This document shows positions 49,803 through 63,180 of a stretch of DNA of 64,000 bases, piece by piece (within the stretch, counting starts at the first letter, position 1; each line of letters starts with the position of its first letter). Origin of the DNA: Anseranas semipalmata (Eukaryota > Chordata > Aves > Anseriformes > Anseranatidae); assembly GCA_013399115.1 (NCBI GenBank), contig VXAA01004318.1, positions 1-64,000 of the forward strand. Direction: 5' to 3'. A model generated the notes under the pieces. The model was not told the origin of the DNA. It ran no database searches and saw nothing but the letters and a program-made list of their open reading frames with translations. Both the position numbers and the translations under genes were made by a program.

Positions 49803-51468
49803 TACTCAAAAGCACTTCTTGAAAGACTGCTGTACATGCTCATGTACATGTGGCATGTAAAACAGCTATATTTATTCCCATGTTATAGAAGTGACTGGAA
49901 AGGAGAAATACTAAGTAAGGACATCAACAGGCAGTTGATGTGCCCACTTGTCTGGTGTTCTTCTAAGGAGAGCGTGGTAACTGAAGATATGCTGACACCG
50001 GTACATTCTGTATCTAGCATGAATCTTCTCCTGTTCCCAAGGAAATTCTGACTTTATTTTGCAGATTGAAGAGAGTCTTACATTGAATAAAGCTCAGATG
50101 ATCACTTAACAGAAAGTAGGGACTGTCCTCTAGAAAGATAGCATCTTGTCAAGATTGAGGCATTCTTCCTGGAATATCTGACCTGTTGTAAGCCATAGTA
50201 CTTTTTATTACTTTTTGTTTTGTTTTGTTTTGTATTCTTCTTTGACACCTTTCGCTTGCTAATTTGTTTTACTGTTTCATGATATGTGGCACTTGGGAAG
50301 TGAGGCTTATTAGTAGGAAAATGTAGATGAATAAGCATTTGCAAGATCAAAACTAAGGGCATTATGTGTGATCGACAGATCCCTAATGTTATATAAACAA
50401 TTTTTTTTCCAGCTGGATTGATTCTGACATGTATATCTGAAAGTAAGGACTGTCATTTTTTATACCTTTAAAACATACATAAATAATTTATAGTAAGAAG
50501 TAATAATTATTATTTAAACTCTTTTTTTTTTTTTGCATGCACATAACAAGTTCAAATGCAAACTCAGTAAAAGGAGTGATATGCATATGTGCTTAAAAAT
50601 GTTTGTCATTATACATAGAAGAAGTGGTAGTGTATTAAACAATAAAAGTAATAAATGTAAGTAATAGAACAATGTTGATAATAAACTGGAGGTCTAATTC
50701 AATATTTTTTCAAAGCACATTCTAATATTACATTACCTAATATACTTTACCTTAATTTTTTTAGAGTTTAGTAGTTCTGTATTCTATACTGAAAAAAACG
50801 TAGGCTACATAGAATAATTTAACATGAATTCATTGGAGGCATGCCAGCTACTATCCGCTAATGTTCTGCTCCCACTTTTATTATGATAACATAAGGCTAG
50901 ATGAAATGAGCTTTTTGCCTTTATCCTGCTAATGGCATTTAATATATCTTAACCAGACCATTTAAAGTATCTGCATCTGTCTTTGGAGTTTAGGGAAAGT
51001 CATCAGAAACAGTGACTAGAGAGAAATTCATGACTGGATTGGCCTGGCTGCCAGCAGACCTTTCTTGTTGATCAGAAAAAATCATTTACTGTCACTCAGG
51101 TGTAGAGAAATTTCATTTCTAAGTGGATTTACAGTTTCAGCTGGGCAAAGTTAGTGCCTCTAAGTAGAAGGAGTTTGTCTATTGTATGGTATGACCTAGA
51201 CTTTCTTTCTGGAGCTTATTGCCGTAGTAGAAGCTGCTCTGGATTAATTTCTGGCATACATAAATTTTGTAAACTGGTATCTCTCTCCTTTGGACCCTGC
51301 CCTATCAATATAGGTTGTGTCTGTTCTGGTAAAAGGTTGTAAGGTTTGTTTTAAATATGGAAGACATCATTTTGTTTTGTCTTTACCAATGTAATTAGAA
51401 ACTAATAGCAAAGATGATAGTGGGATTCACTCGCGTGTCATTTATACATGTATAAGTACATCATAAAG
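49803..51468. other. AT-rich non-coding sequence
   Basis: No gene seen. Short T-runs lie near 50401 and 50522. The remainder is unique AT-rich sequence up to the CR1 terminus. Confidence 0.55.
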
Positions 51469-52458
51469 TCATAGAATGGCTTTGGTTGGAAGGGACCTTA
51501 AAGATCATCTAGTTCCAGCCACCTACCATGGGCAGGGACACCTTCCACTAGACCAGGTTGCCTATCCAACCTGGCCTTAAACACTTCCAGGGATGGGACA
51601 TATACAACATCTCTGGGCAACCTGTTCTTGTGCCTCACCACCCTCTGAGTGAAGAATTTCCTCCTACCATCTAATCTAAATCTCCCCTCGTTTAGTTTAA
51701 AACTGTTCCCGCTTATCTTACCACTATCTGCCTGTGTAAAAAGTTACTCTCCATCTTCTTTATAGGCCTTTAAGTGCTTAAAGGTTGCAATGAGGTCTCC
51801 CTGGAGCCTTCTCTTCTTCAGGCTGAACATCCCCAGCTATCTCAGCCTTTCTCCATAGGAGAGGTGCTCCAGCCCTCCGATCATCTTCATGGCCCTCGTC
51901 TGGACCCACTCTAACAGGTCCTTGTCTTTCTTGTGCTGGGGCCCTAGACCTGGATGCAGCACTGGATCCAAGTGGGGCCTCACAAGACCAAAGTAGAGGG
52001 GGACAATCACCTCCCTCAACCTGCTGGCCATGCCACTGTTGATGCAGCACAGGCTGCAGTTGGCCTTCTGGGCGGCAAGCGCACACTGCTGGCTTACGTT
52101 GAGCTTTTTGTCCATGAGAACCCCAAAGTCCTTCTCTGCAGGGCTGCTCTCAATGTGTTCTTCTCCCAGTCTGTACTCATGTCTGGGATTGCACCAACCC
52201 AGGTGCAGCACCTTGCACATGGCTTTGTTGAACATCATTTGATTCACCTGGGCCCACCTTTCAAGCTTGTCCAGGTCCCTTTGAATGGCATCCCTTCCTT
52301 CTGCTGTATTAGCTGCACCACTCAGCTTGGTGTCATCTGCAAACTTGCTGAGGGTGCACTTGATCCCACTGTCTATGTCACTGAAAAAGTTATTAGGAAG
52401 TACTGGTCCCAAGACAGACCCCTGAGGGAAACCACTCATCAACAGTCTCCAATATAAT
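51469..52458 (-). mobile_element. CR1 LINE, 5'-truncated, antisense
   Basis: On the plus strand it begins TCATAGAATGGCTTTGGTTG (51469-51488), the complement of the CR1 3' terminus. It runs back through the 3' UTR into the reverse transcriptase and stops abruptly near 52458, just upstream of the PQGSVLGP block. That is a truncation of about 1 kb. The protein-level sequence is close to the copy at 1-1639, sharing [35 protein letters not shown] and [16 protein letters not shown]. The two are therefore members of one subfamily. It shares two nonsense codons with that copy (complement of 51837-51839 and 51744-51746). Confidence 0.96.
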
Positions 52459-52463
52459 TTCAT
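51837..52463 (-). pseudogene. CR1 reverse transcriptase fragment (palm and thumb)
   Basis: A 208-codon open frame. The first few residues come from flanking or boundary sequence. Then follow [31 protein letters not shown] with the catalytic FADD box at about residues 41-44, the [14 protein letters not shown] helix, the [13 protein letters not shown] block, and [19 protein letters not shown]. It ends at TAG directly after LSYGERLR, where related CR1 proteins continue. The N-terminal half of the polymerase is missing, so it cannot be active. The 167-codon plus-strand frame at 51954-52457 is its shadow. Confidence 0.93.
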
Positions 52464-54214
52464 TGCTTAAAATACAGCAGCTTTAGAGGGCATGGCCTCT
52501 GGATTATTTGTTCTTATTCCTTCTATTTAGCAGCAGAATTTCTAAATTAAGAGATCACCTGTAAATCTCTTTGCCCCCCCCCCCGGTGCCTGAATTGCAG
52601 GAAATCAAGAATTGACATAGATAACATTTTATTTCTAGAATGGGTAGACTCAATTAAACCAACGGAAGGGAGTCAAAACTATAGATATATGAAAACCAGC
52701 ATTGTAGAAAGTCTTAGCAACTTAAAATTGTATCAGAGATGGTTTTCAGATCAGCATAGATAACAGAGCAGAGAGAGCTGCAATGTGCTCTTTGTATTGC
52801 TAGATAAGCAAAGTCTGCAGAGTTGCTGTGTGCAGTAGTATAGACAGGATTTCCTGAAATAATTTGCTCAAGAATGAACCAGGTAAGCAATCTGAGTTCT
52901 ATTTCCAGTCAGTGCCTCAGTGGTGTTTGGGATAGCAGCTTCTTTGTCAGGCTTGTATTGATTTAGGAGCTCTGGTGTGCTACTTCATCAAGACATATAT
53001 AATATATATTATAATATAATATCCTTCTGAGAAGAAATAACCTCAAAGCATCTGGGAAAAAAATACTTGTATTAATCATGTGATTTGATATAAAAGGATA
53101 AATTTTAACATGTGTTGTGGGACTATTGGCAATGAGTTGCATCTTCTCTATGTGCAAATGGTAGTTGTGTAATGTGAAATATTCCTGATTTCTATCAATT
53201 GGCCCATGCTATGTAATGGCACTCTGGTATAAGATAGCTTTGGTCTAACATCTGAGAAAGCCTTAGGAATCGTATTCTTTCACAAGGTTTGTTGCTAAAC
53301 AAATACTGGTGAAGTGTTTTGAAATTCATATAAAAAATTGTATTTTGTGAAACATATGCAGATTAACTGTAAATTTCATTAACTTAAACCTTTCTTGGGA
53401 AATCTGTGGAAGCCTAAAAATACCAAATGTCATCAGCTGCTTTTTTAAAGACCAACCTCAGAGTTTTAGAGATTTGTTTTTTTTTTTTTTTAATGCAAAA
53501 AAACCATTGTTCTCAAGAGAGAAATACTTAATAAAGTCGTAATAAGACTCAACTCTTATTGAAAGTGAAAGTCAACTCAGAAAGTGTGTGAATACAGTAT
53601 TCCTGAGAGTTCCTCAAGCGTTGGGAGCTGCTCCCTTGGAGCAGCTGTCTTTATTTAAGACTGAGTTTATCAGCTGGAGTTCCCAGGCTGATCTAACAGC
53701 TTCGCTGTAAAACAAGGAAACGGTGTATTGAGATGCACCTATAAGCTGATTGGAGAAAAATGCAGGCTACAGACTACAGGGACAATAATCTCTATTTGGT
53801 ACTCATTGTTAGATAAGGCTGTCTTGAGACTGCCAGAGATAATGGTGTTCCCTGCAAATTATGATAAATATTTAAATTGGATAAAAGACAGCTTCACTAA
53901 GCATCCATAGGGAAAAGTACATTTGCAGAATATCATTAGTCTTATTTTATTAGGTTTACTTCTTATCAAATTAGTATCTCAAAGATCAAAGGCAACCACC
54001 CTGTGAAATAAAGCGAATGAGTAAATATAAGAAAATGTACAAAGATTCAAGTAGGTTGATATTCTGGCAGTTGTCAGTGGCTGAAGTTTTGGGAAAGAAT
54101 AGCAGAACAGGGCAAGTAGATAGCAAAAATTTCCTGGTATTGCTTCTAGCTTCTGTCAAACCCTAGCTCAGGGACTTTCTGAGTGGGAAACAGTATTTTT
54201 TTGTGTGTGTGTCA
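52459..54214. other. AT-rich non-coding sequence
   Basis: No gene seen. There is a C-run near 52574-52584, a TA-rich patch near 52995-53025 and a T-run near 53477-53492. Confidence 0.55.
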
Positions 54215-55940
54215 TAATAGCCTTTGATGAATTTTTTCTTCCATAAGTTTTTCTAATTACTTGTTAAGCCCACCTAAGCTTTTGACATCTCCAACATCCT
54301 GTAGCTATGAGTTCTACGGTTTAATTATGTGCTTTGTGAAAAGTGTTTCCTTTTGTTTGCTTTAAGCCTGCCACTTGATAACCAGGTCTCCTAAGTTCCT
54401 TTACGGTGAGTCAACGTTCTATAGGACTTCATCATATCAATTTCATGGTTGTTTCATTTCTACCTACCTGGTCTTTTTCACCTCTCCCCATTAAACAACA
54501 ACTTTTAATTATCAAATGTATACATTTCTGTATCTTCTCTAGTTCTCCAGGGTCAATTTTCAGATCTGGGGAAGTAGAACTATATTCAATATACAACATG
54601 CTTTATTCCTTATTCCTTATAATATCTACCATTCCATTGTTTTCATGAACTCTCATGAATACTGAGCTGAAGCTTGTTTAGATGTGTTCATAAAACTGTT
54701 TTGAGTGGACATAGATAATTTAGAGTCATCTCATTTAGAGTCATAGTAATAATTGTTTTTTATTATGGATGTTCATATTTGTCTGATATTTTCTTGTCTA
54801 GACACTCATTATTATGATAACCTTCCATAGCTTCTTGCAGCTAGCTTTTGTTTTCACAATGCTAAATTATTTAGCAATGTCAGTAAAATTTGTCATCACT
54901 GTTCATCAGCATCCCCAGATCATGCATGTAATTTCTGAATAGCTGAGATATCCACATCCTCACTGGGCTTCATTGGAAAATTCCCTTCTGAACTGAAGAA
55001 AAAGATTTTATTATTATTCTTTGTTTTCTATCCCTTAACAAATCAAGAATCATTAGGAATATTTTTCCTGTTATTCCAGGTAACGTACTGTCTTTAAGAG
55101 CTCTCAGTGGTGATCTTTGTTAAAAACTTTTTGAAAATTCATGTATGTTATGTCAGCTCCTGTGCTACTATGCTCTGGAATATTTCAAAGAACTCCAATT
55201 CCTTGGGCACAATTATCTACTACAGAAACTGAGTCAATTTTTGTTATTATGTCGTATTTATATATGTCTACCATTCTTTTAATTTTAGTTTCGATCTTTT
55301 TTTTTTTCCTTGATAAAGAAGTCAGATTTACTCATGCGTATTTTCTTCCATTCCAGCTGAACTGTGCCAGAACTGGTTTACTTTTGTTACTACCAATTCT
55401 CTCAGCACCGAGACCACTTTCAGTAGTATTAATCATTTGACAATTTCATATTTGACTTTCTTTGACTCATAGGTGAATATCGTGTCATTGTGTTGATTTG
55501 TTACTATTCATTTTATTGATTTGTTCTAAGAAATTTTTTGACTGAGAGTCCAATTGCAGACAATTCCTACAATTCTCCCTCTGTAAAAATGATCCCTCTG
55601 TGGAAACCAATCTAATCTCATCTGTAGAGTACACCAATATGAAGAATTAATTTAACTGTTCAGCTTTGGCCTTATCTTCTTTATAGTTTCTCAGTCATCT
55701 ATTGGTGCTAGACTGTCTTTGGCAGACTGACTGCTTTTTATGCTGAAAAGTTGTTATTATGATGTTTTAATGTTTTTATAAAGTGTTCCTTAAAATATTT
55801 TAGATGTTTTCTATGACTTTATATTTCACTTTCTAAACTTACACTTTTTTTCTACTTTCCACATTTGTACAAAAAATTTGATTTCTAAAAGTGTGCCTTT
55901 AACTAGCAACAAGTTAATAAAAACCTTTTTTAAACCTTTT
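54215..55940 (-). mobile_element. Very old, heavily eroded CR1 LINE, antisense
   Basis: A long colinear series of short matches to the antisense of the older CR1 type common in reptile and bird genomes. From left to right, examples are CCTTTGATGAATTTTTTC; TGAGTTCTACGGTTTAATTA; TTCCTTTTGTTTGCTTTAAG; GTATCTTCTCTAGTTCTCCA; GGTCAATTTTCAGATCTGGG; TTTTCTATCCCTTAAC; TGATCTTTGTTAAAAACTTT, then TTGAAAATTCATGTATGTTA (the 'gtcaaaggctttctgaaaatctaagtaca' block); TCATAGGTGAATATCGTGTC; CTTTGGCCTTATCTTC; GTGTGCCTTTAACTAGCAAC. The order is preserved over about 1.7 kb, with indels. All reading frames are destroyed; plus-strand open frames inside it are chance. The comparison is from memory of the family, so the ends are approximate. 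Confidence 0.8.
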
Positions 55941-56708
55941 TTTTTTTTATTGTGTCTTCTGTTATTTGTATAAATAATGCTATTTGAATCATTTCACTTT
56001 CTCATGACAAAAAGACAAGGAACACATTCTTTTGCATGGCAATGAACTGTATTACAAGTACACCCATGGTATATATAGTCGTACTGATAGCCCTTGACTT
56101 CAATACTAGTGTGTTTGAATTTATATTTTGTTTTACTGCTGCTGGAAGTACATTGTGTTGTTTCTGCATTTTCTCCAAATGTTTGGAGGCACAAAATTAA
56201 GATCTGAGGTATGACAGAGGAACTGTTGATTTGGATATATGACCCAAGGGCACAGTGTTATTATAACCATAGTAATCATACCAAAAGAGAGATTTAATTT
56301 TTTTAAGGAATGTGTTTCCAAGTAATTATACTTAACCAGATGCCAAATGAAAGTACTTCACTTTAGGGTGCCATTTTAATCCAATGATGTAAAATCAAGC
56401 ACATGATTTTATTACTGTTTCAAAGAAGATTTGTTTGTGTTCTCCCAGTTTATTTAATTCAAATGGTTTGGAGACTTATTTCTGTTCTATAATCTCTTTT
56501 CTTGTCCTGCAGGCCATCTGTAGGAAAGATTATCATTAACATGAGCAAGCCAACTCACATGTACACAGAGAAACTAAGTGTTCTGATGTAACATTGCAAA
56601 CCTCATTGTATTCCAGTATACCTAGGACCTCAAGGAGCAGAACACGTGTTTTATGTTGAGTAATTATGTACCTGAGAAATCTGTATTTCCTGGTTTTGAC
56701 ATAGCTAG

Positions 56709-56737
56709 AATTATTTATTTATTTATTTATTTATTTT
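56709..56737 (+). repeat. (TTTA)n microsatellite
   Basis: About seven TTTA units. Confidence 0.9.
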
Positions 56738-57089
56738 TCAGAATGATTTGTATATATTACTAGGACTCGTGCAGATAGTGTAGGTGATTGACTTTCTCTT
56801 TCTTATGCTGATTTCATTTCTCTCCTGGAGAAAAACATTTTATACAATTCAGGACATTGAGATAAAGTATTGTGGTAGCTAATCTGTCACAATTGCATTG
56901 TTCATGCAATCTCTGGTAACATGAAATAGAGAGGACTTTGCCAGTGCTATAGTGATGAATATCTTCAAAATGTTCTGCTTCATTTCCTATTAATTATGTA
57001 AAAAATCACATTTACATAAATGAAAGTGTTCTTATTCAGGTGTTCAAACCACCTCTCAGTACCATCACAGCCACCTCACACACCCACAG

Positions 57090-57614
57090 ATGTACATTCA
57101 ACATTCATTACTATCTGTGGAGTCATTTCCAATGTCCATATTGGAAACTTCCCACAGACCCAGGCTAGCACATCTGTGCACTCTTTCACTTCTCAGAGAT
57201 GAAAAAACCTTTTCAGGTATTGAAATCACACTCACTTTCACTGTTTCTGTGATGATTTCAGTGTCCAGGTTCTCTGTGCTGTTCCGAGGGGAATGTGGAC
57301 ACTGTACCAAGATATATGTAAAAAATCAGCATGCAAACTTTGCTGTTACTATTGACGAGGACAAACACAATTATTCATGTTGTATTTCAGTAGCAGAAAC
57401 CAGAAAAATTGCAGAACCTTTAGATAAAAACATAGTTCACTGGAATTTAAAAGAACAGCTATTCACTATTGAGAGAACTAAAGCCAACTGGAGATGTGGA
57501 GAATTTATCAGTGCAAATCTGGGATATGAACATACAGCTTTAAGCTCCAGAGTGACGTCTGGTTACTGTAGAAATTTCTTCCGTCTTACTAGCCCACTGC
57601 TTTCCTCCTCATGA
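57090..57614 (+). other. Open frame of 174 codons, unrecognised, probably chance
   Basis: One of the longest ATG-initiated frames outside recognised repeats. The middle holds LFRGECGHCTKIYVKN and SCCISVAETRKIAEPLD. There is no signal peptide, obvious transmembrane run, zinc-finger spacing or enzyme motif that I recognise, although six cysteines lie between about residues 69 and 160. Base composition is like its surroundings, and there is no promoter, Kozak or splice context that singles it out. Chance is the best explanation in 64 kb of AT-rich DNA; an eroded retrocopy is the main alternative. Confidence 0.12.
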
Positions 57615-60600
57615 TGAATTGGAAGCAAGGATGGGTTTGGAGGACAACAGACTAGGTAGTTTGCTGAGCAAATGGGAAGTCTAGGGCAAAGAGAAAAAGG
57701 ACATGCAAGTCCCATTTGCTCTGAGGGTGTTAATGCACCTTAGGCCAGCCCTATTAGGGCTGTTACTGTTAGCCTGAATGAAAATTTGTCCACCTTCTGA
57801 GTGTCTATTGTGGTAGCTGCCCTGAGTAAAGTATCTGTTTTGTATATCCAAATTGTTGAAACTTTCTTGCAGGGGGTATTTATTCCTTTTCTTTTCCTTG
57901 TTATCTGCATATGTCAATTGAATTTCAAATTCTTGCCTTCCTGTTCATAAATATATCTTCATTTTACAGCAGAATACCTTCTACTCAGATAAGGGAATAC
58001 CAATTTTTTATTGGTTCAAAAGATGAAGTGGGATTCCAATGCTTTCATCTTAGCCATGTGACGCTCAACCACACAGAGTATACAGAAACCTGAAATAACA
58101 GGTCAGAAGCCCACATGGTAAAGTTAACACAGCTTTTGAAACTGCAGCATTTGTCACATGTTTGTCAAAAATCAGAAGTTTACTTTTTAAAATGGAAGGA
58201 AGGGAGATTCTGCTTTATAGTTCTTTCTCCACCCACTATAAAAAATGAGAGGGCATTTTCAGTCTTCTTGCTTAAATATCTTGGAGGACTTGAAAAGGAA
58301 ATGGATTTTGAGCTTATATTCAGGTGATAATGAAACCAAAAACATTCCTACAGATGAGCCACTTTGGACATAATTTCAGGACCCTCCCATTTTATTTCCA
58401 ATCTGCTGAACCTACTTTTGTTACTTCATTCCTGAAGAGGAAGATATCCAGTGATGGCAATGCTTAAATCAAACAACCAATGCAGCAACATTAATATTTT
58501 TTAATTATACCACAAATTGCTAATAAGAATTGGAAGTATCTGTATCTGTCATTGTATTATCATACCTGTACCATTGCTGTTATGGGATCTTCTTCAGTTA
58601 GAAGAAGAAAGAAGTGAGAAGTTTTTGGATAACCAGAAATATTTTCTATACTTACAAATCAATAAGCATCCATAAACATGGCACAGAGGAGCTCTGCATT
58701 GTTATTGACCTAACAGTAAAGCAGTTCCACACACATCCTTTGATCCAAACTCTTGCCCTCACTGAAGTGTGACCTGAATTTATTTTTCTAGGCCTTAAAA
58801 CTCTAGCTGTAAAGCTGAGTTTTCTTGGGTCCTTTTTNAAGGAATTAATACTTCAATTATCTCCTGGTAGAAATCTGTAATGCATTTCTTACCACCATAT
58901 CAAATTTATCCCATATCTTTATAGATCAAAACATGTACTGTGAGAGAAGATGTATTTCAGGGAGGATTTACCTGAAAATCTGAACTGATTAGCAAAACAG
59001 ATAGTTGTTTTTAAATTTTGTGGTTCCCTTCAACTTTCCAGCAGGGTTTCACTGAAGAGCTTTAGTACAATTACAACACTTTACTGTTATATTCAACCTT
59101 TTTTTTTCTCTGTGGCCCTTCCAGAGTGACCTTTCCTTCAGATTGCCAAGAATTTACCATATTCCAATATCTCCTGCTGACATTCCTTCTTGTGGTGTTT
59201 CCTTGGGTGTCTGGGAAAACTTCCTTCATATAGCATTTATCCTTTACTTGTCTCATTAGCAAGCATTCTGCTGTTGAGAATAATCAGCAGAGATGTTGAA
59301 GTAGGACTAATACTAGTGGTATGTTTAAAATATCAACATAGAGGTTTCTAAGCTGCCTAGAAAGCTGAGCTTTTTATGTAGAATTTCACAGTCAATGGAA
59401 AAATTGAGAAGTACTAATTGGAACACTGCTAATACATATATGTTCTTTACTGTAATACCAGGCTTAATGACACCTTATTTTGGTATTCATTTCAGCATGA
59501 TATTCAAGTTCTCAGATAACACTGGAAAAAGTATACAAGTTATTATTTTGTCCAGACAAAGAATCATGTAAACATACTCTTTTCCAGCATTTTTTGGATG
59601 TAGGCTTGTGTAGGTATTGTGTACGTAGGCTTGGAGTTGACACTATCTTTGTGGGAGTACAAATTAAAGTGGGTAGAGTACAAACATCATTTTATCCATT
59701 TCTAATCCCTTGACAGCTTTCTCTTTAGACTCCTGCAAGTTTTCTTGCAACCATGAATCTTGTTTCACTACTAGAATTTGACTTTACATTTTGTCTTACG
59801 GGATGTTAATGTTGATTCTCCAGGAAGCTGAGGTGTTTAAAAAGATCTTTATGCCACTTTCCACAGTAAGGTGACTGAGAAGAAAAGGTCCATAGCTATT
59901 TAAGATCCGTGTAAAAGGTCTTGAGGGCAATCACTTGATCCTTCATATTTCCTGTAGCTTTTAGATCTTCAGAAATGAAAGCAGGAGAGCTGGAGCACAA
60001 ACAAGGAGGAGCTCTATACACAATTCTGAGCTATGCTGTGATCAGTAATGTCAGAGGATCCCAGTATGTTAACAAATATTTCTCCAAGGTGTTGTTCTTT
60101 GGTATATGGAAGTCATAAATAAGCAGTCATCATATGACTGTTGTAAATTAGATTTTTACCTAATGAATTGAGAATAAGATCTGATGGATTACTGTAAAGA
60201 TTGCTGCCATCAATATTTTCATTTACAAAAAGTCTTTATTACTGCTGAAATTGGAGTATATAAACTTCTGTAAATGATTTTTCCAAATGTAGTGCTTGTT
60301 TGCTCACATTTTTAGAGAATCATGTGATAAGAGCTTGGATTTAATTCTGTAGAATGTTCTTGTAGTTTTGCCAAAAATGCCGCAAGACATTTTTCTTTAG
60401 AATACTGAATATTTATTATAGGTTGGAAGTGTAACATTTTCCCTTCTTTCACGCACAGTTAAAGGAATAATTCACCATGGAAAATAAAACCATTCTAAAC
60501 TTTGGAAAAATCCACTTCCATTTGTAGTTATTCTAGTACATTTACTTTGGATATCTAAATATACAGTAGCATCTCAAAAACACAATTAATGAGTTTATGA

Positions 60601-61505
60601 GTGCTGTATGGCTATTAACATTCAATGGCTGATAGATTCTTAATTATGAATCTTTTCTTCCAGATTTTCTTGTTTTAAACTTTTAATGTCTGTAACTTGA
60701 TGATATCTTAATATTTGTTTCATTTTGCTGGTGTTGGTGGATTTACTATCATTGAGAAGCAAATGTGACTTAAATATATTGTATACTAATGTAATAGACA
60801 ATATTACTGTCTATTGATACTTTCCATGACTGTTGGATTAGATTTGGAAAATAAAGAAGTTCGTTGCGAGCAGGACAAGAGCTAACCAGCTGTAGTTGTG
60901 TTAAGTGTTTCCAAAAATAATCACAGTGCATGGTGCACTGGTATCCTTTTGTGTTTAAAATTGTGTTAGGCTTATAAAACTCACTATGTCAAATTTGTCA
61001 TGAAACAATTTGGAACTTAAGGGACTGTGTGGCTCAGGGTTAGATGTTACAGAAATGAGAATTCTATTAACATTGGAAAATAGCCATGTTGATTCAAGAA
61101 AGCTGTATTGTCTTTCTCAATTTGAAATGACATGAAATATTTTGCTGGGATTTCACTTCAAAGTGCTCAGAATGCACAGTGTCAGACTGGCATGCAATCA
61201 CTGCAAGTGTGAACAAAAAAGAAAAGTTTATGTATCTGGCTTCAAAGATTGCAGCCTTGCTCTTGATATCAGTGCAGTTTCTTGGTGTTCTGTGACTTAT
61301 GAAAATATTGATTAGAGTGAAGATATTACTGCAAAGAGTTAAAGGTCACCTAATGTTTACCCAGTGTTTTATGTGTAAAAAATTTTATATAAATGATTTT
61401 TGAAAGTACTATGGTTACATCCTGTGGCATTTTATTTTTCTACGTGTACAAAGAAGATATTAAGAGCTCCTGAGTGCTAAAAACAAATTTAACCAAATAA
61501 AACTT

Positions 61506-61506
<1 letters not shown>

Positions 61507-61552
<46 letters not shown>
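61507..61552 (+). repeat. (ATT)n microsatellite
   Basis: About 15 uninterrupted ATT units. On the minus strand it gives a poly-isoleucine open frame that is an artefact. Confidence 0.95.
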
Positions 61553-63091
61553 AACATACTAACAAAATTTAAATGAATACTTACTATAAGCTGATATAAA
61601 CAAGATAAGAAATGCACCTCTCTGACCTGGAAATGCACAAAGACATGATGTTGGAAAGTCCATGACAATGGAGTCAAAACATAATTCTATCAGTGAAGAT
61701 TTAATTGAGAAATGTATGTGAATACAAATGGAATTCTTGATTTGGAAAAGCCTTTTCATCTATTCTTTACTTGTCTCTGAGCAAATGTTTAAATATTTTT
61801 CTGATCTTCTACTACTGCTGAGAAAGGGTGCTTTTCTACAGCCGCATGCAGACAGCTGTATGTGCTCCTGAAATGGCATGGCTGTCCAGCCTGGGAGACC
61901 TGTTCAGCCGTGCTCCTCTTTCTGGCTTTCTTGCCCAGGTCTCATCCTAAGACAGAGCTGGGATGTGCACCTTGGCTGAGAGTTTAGGAACGATCTTGGA
62001 TCTCATAAGATTGGTATGTCCTGACTTGCTACATTTTAAACTTTGATTTTAAAATGTGTTCTAAAGAGAGGCTTTAAATTATGTTTTTATTCAAGCATGG
62101 CTCAAATTTGCTTCAGGCTAAAGTAGTTTAATCTTCCAGTAAGATACAGGCAAGTAATGTTGACACAGTTAAAAATTGTTTAAACCTAAGTCAAAGCTTT
62201 CTCCTGGGCTCAAAATTAAACACAGCTCAAGTGTAGTTTGCTGTCATTCATAATGGTTAGTTAAACAGTTATACTCATTTTATTCTGAAGACACCTCTTG
62301 CAACATGTTTTAATATAAGTATATCTGGCCTACAGTATCGGTCAGAAAGCAACTGCTGTTGGCAGTTATTTCATTTCTAATGTGCAATAACACAGCAGAA
62401 GCAATTCAGTGAATCACAGAAGTAGCTTCAGGGAGCCCATAGGCCATAGAACTAATTTCAGCCTGCAAGTAAATAAAAGATGTGAAAATACAGTTCCTAC
62501 TTTCTCAGTGGAATCAGAATGACAAGGTCAATAGACATGGATTACTGAACTGTACACATTACAATATTGGTACTTGTACCACATAGAGTATAAGTATACA
62601 AATCCTTCCCATCCTGTCAGCCTAATGAGAATTATGTTGTTTACAAAACAGTGATACAATACTTCAGAGAAAAGCAACATCATTTGCTTTTGTTTTAATA
62701 TGCAAATAATTTTCATGATTCAAATGAACTAATTTTGGAATATGTTCTAGTAATGGCCATAGAGACTACTTTTCATTTTCTTATTCAGCCTGGGAAAAAT
62801 ATCAGGATTTGTGGTAAAACCACTAGTATGAATGTAAGAAATAAAATATTCCAACCATTTTCCCATTTTTACTGTGTTTCAGTGCTAGTTTATTTGTAAA
62901 AATGTTTCACAAAACTAGGAACAAGGTAAAAATTAAGCCTGAGAAATTCAGTGCACAAACTCAGTTTTGTGGGTTCTGGTGTCAGCTGCTGAATTATGAG
63001 AGTTATCTGGAATATGTAGCAATATTTTCTTTGGTGGCCATTTTCCAGGTATATGAGAATAGAATATCCATCTTTTTTTTTTTTCTTACAG

Positions 63092-63180
63092 CCCAAGAAT
63101 ATGAATATTCTGAGGATGTAGTTCTTAACAGTGCATCTAGTGTAATGCAGCTGGAGGGACCAGATTTGCAATTAGCATGA
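63092..63180 (+). other. Possible terminal coding exon (weak candidate)
   Basis: A run of 12 T's followed by CTTACAG makes a strong-looking 3' splice site with AG at 63090-63091. Downstream, 28 codons stay open (starting QEYEYSEDVVLNSASS, hydrophilic and acidic) to a TGA at 63178-63180. The same frame is also open upstream through the putative intron end to 62902, so the frame alone is not evidence. I do not recognise the peptide. No matching donor exon can be pointed to in this window. Confidence 0.18.

Larger units (their letters stand above)
55941..63090. other. Long AT-rich non-coding stretch
   Basis: No gene I can support. It includes two microsatellites listed separately, the 174-codon plus-strand open frame at 57090-57614 (described apart), a single N at 58838, and a mildly GC-richer patch at about 61840-61990. 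A small perfect inverted repeat, CAGTGCA TGG TGCACTG, lies at 60924-60940. Confidence 0.55.

Noticed and set aside
49101..49860. Cluster of open frames up to 116 codons on both strands
   Set aside because: Created by solo LTR copy 3, including its (AAT)n tract, and its edges.
55141..55440. 99-codon plus-strand frame with hydrophobic runs
   Set aside because: Lies antisense inside the ancient CR1 relic; the hydrophobic look comes from T-rich DNA.
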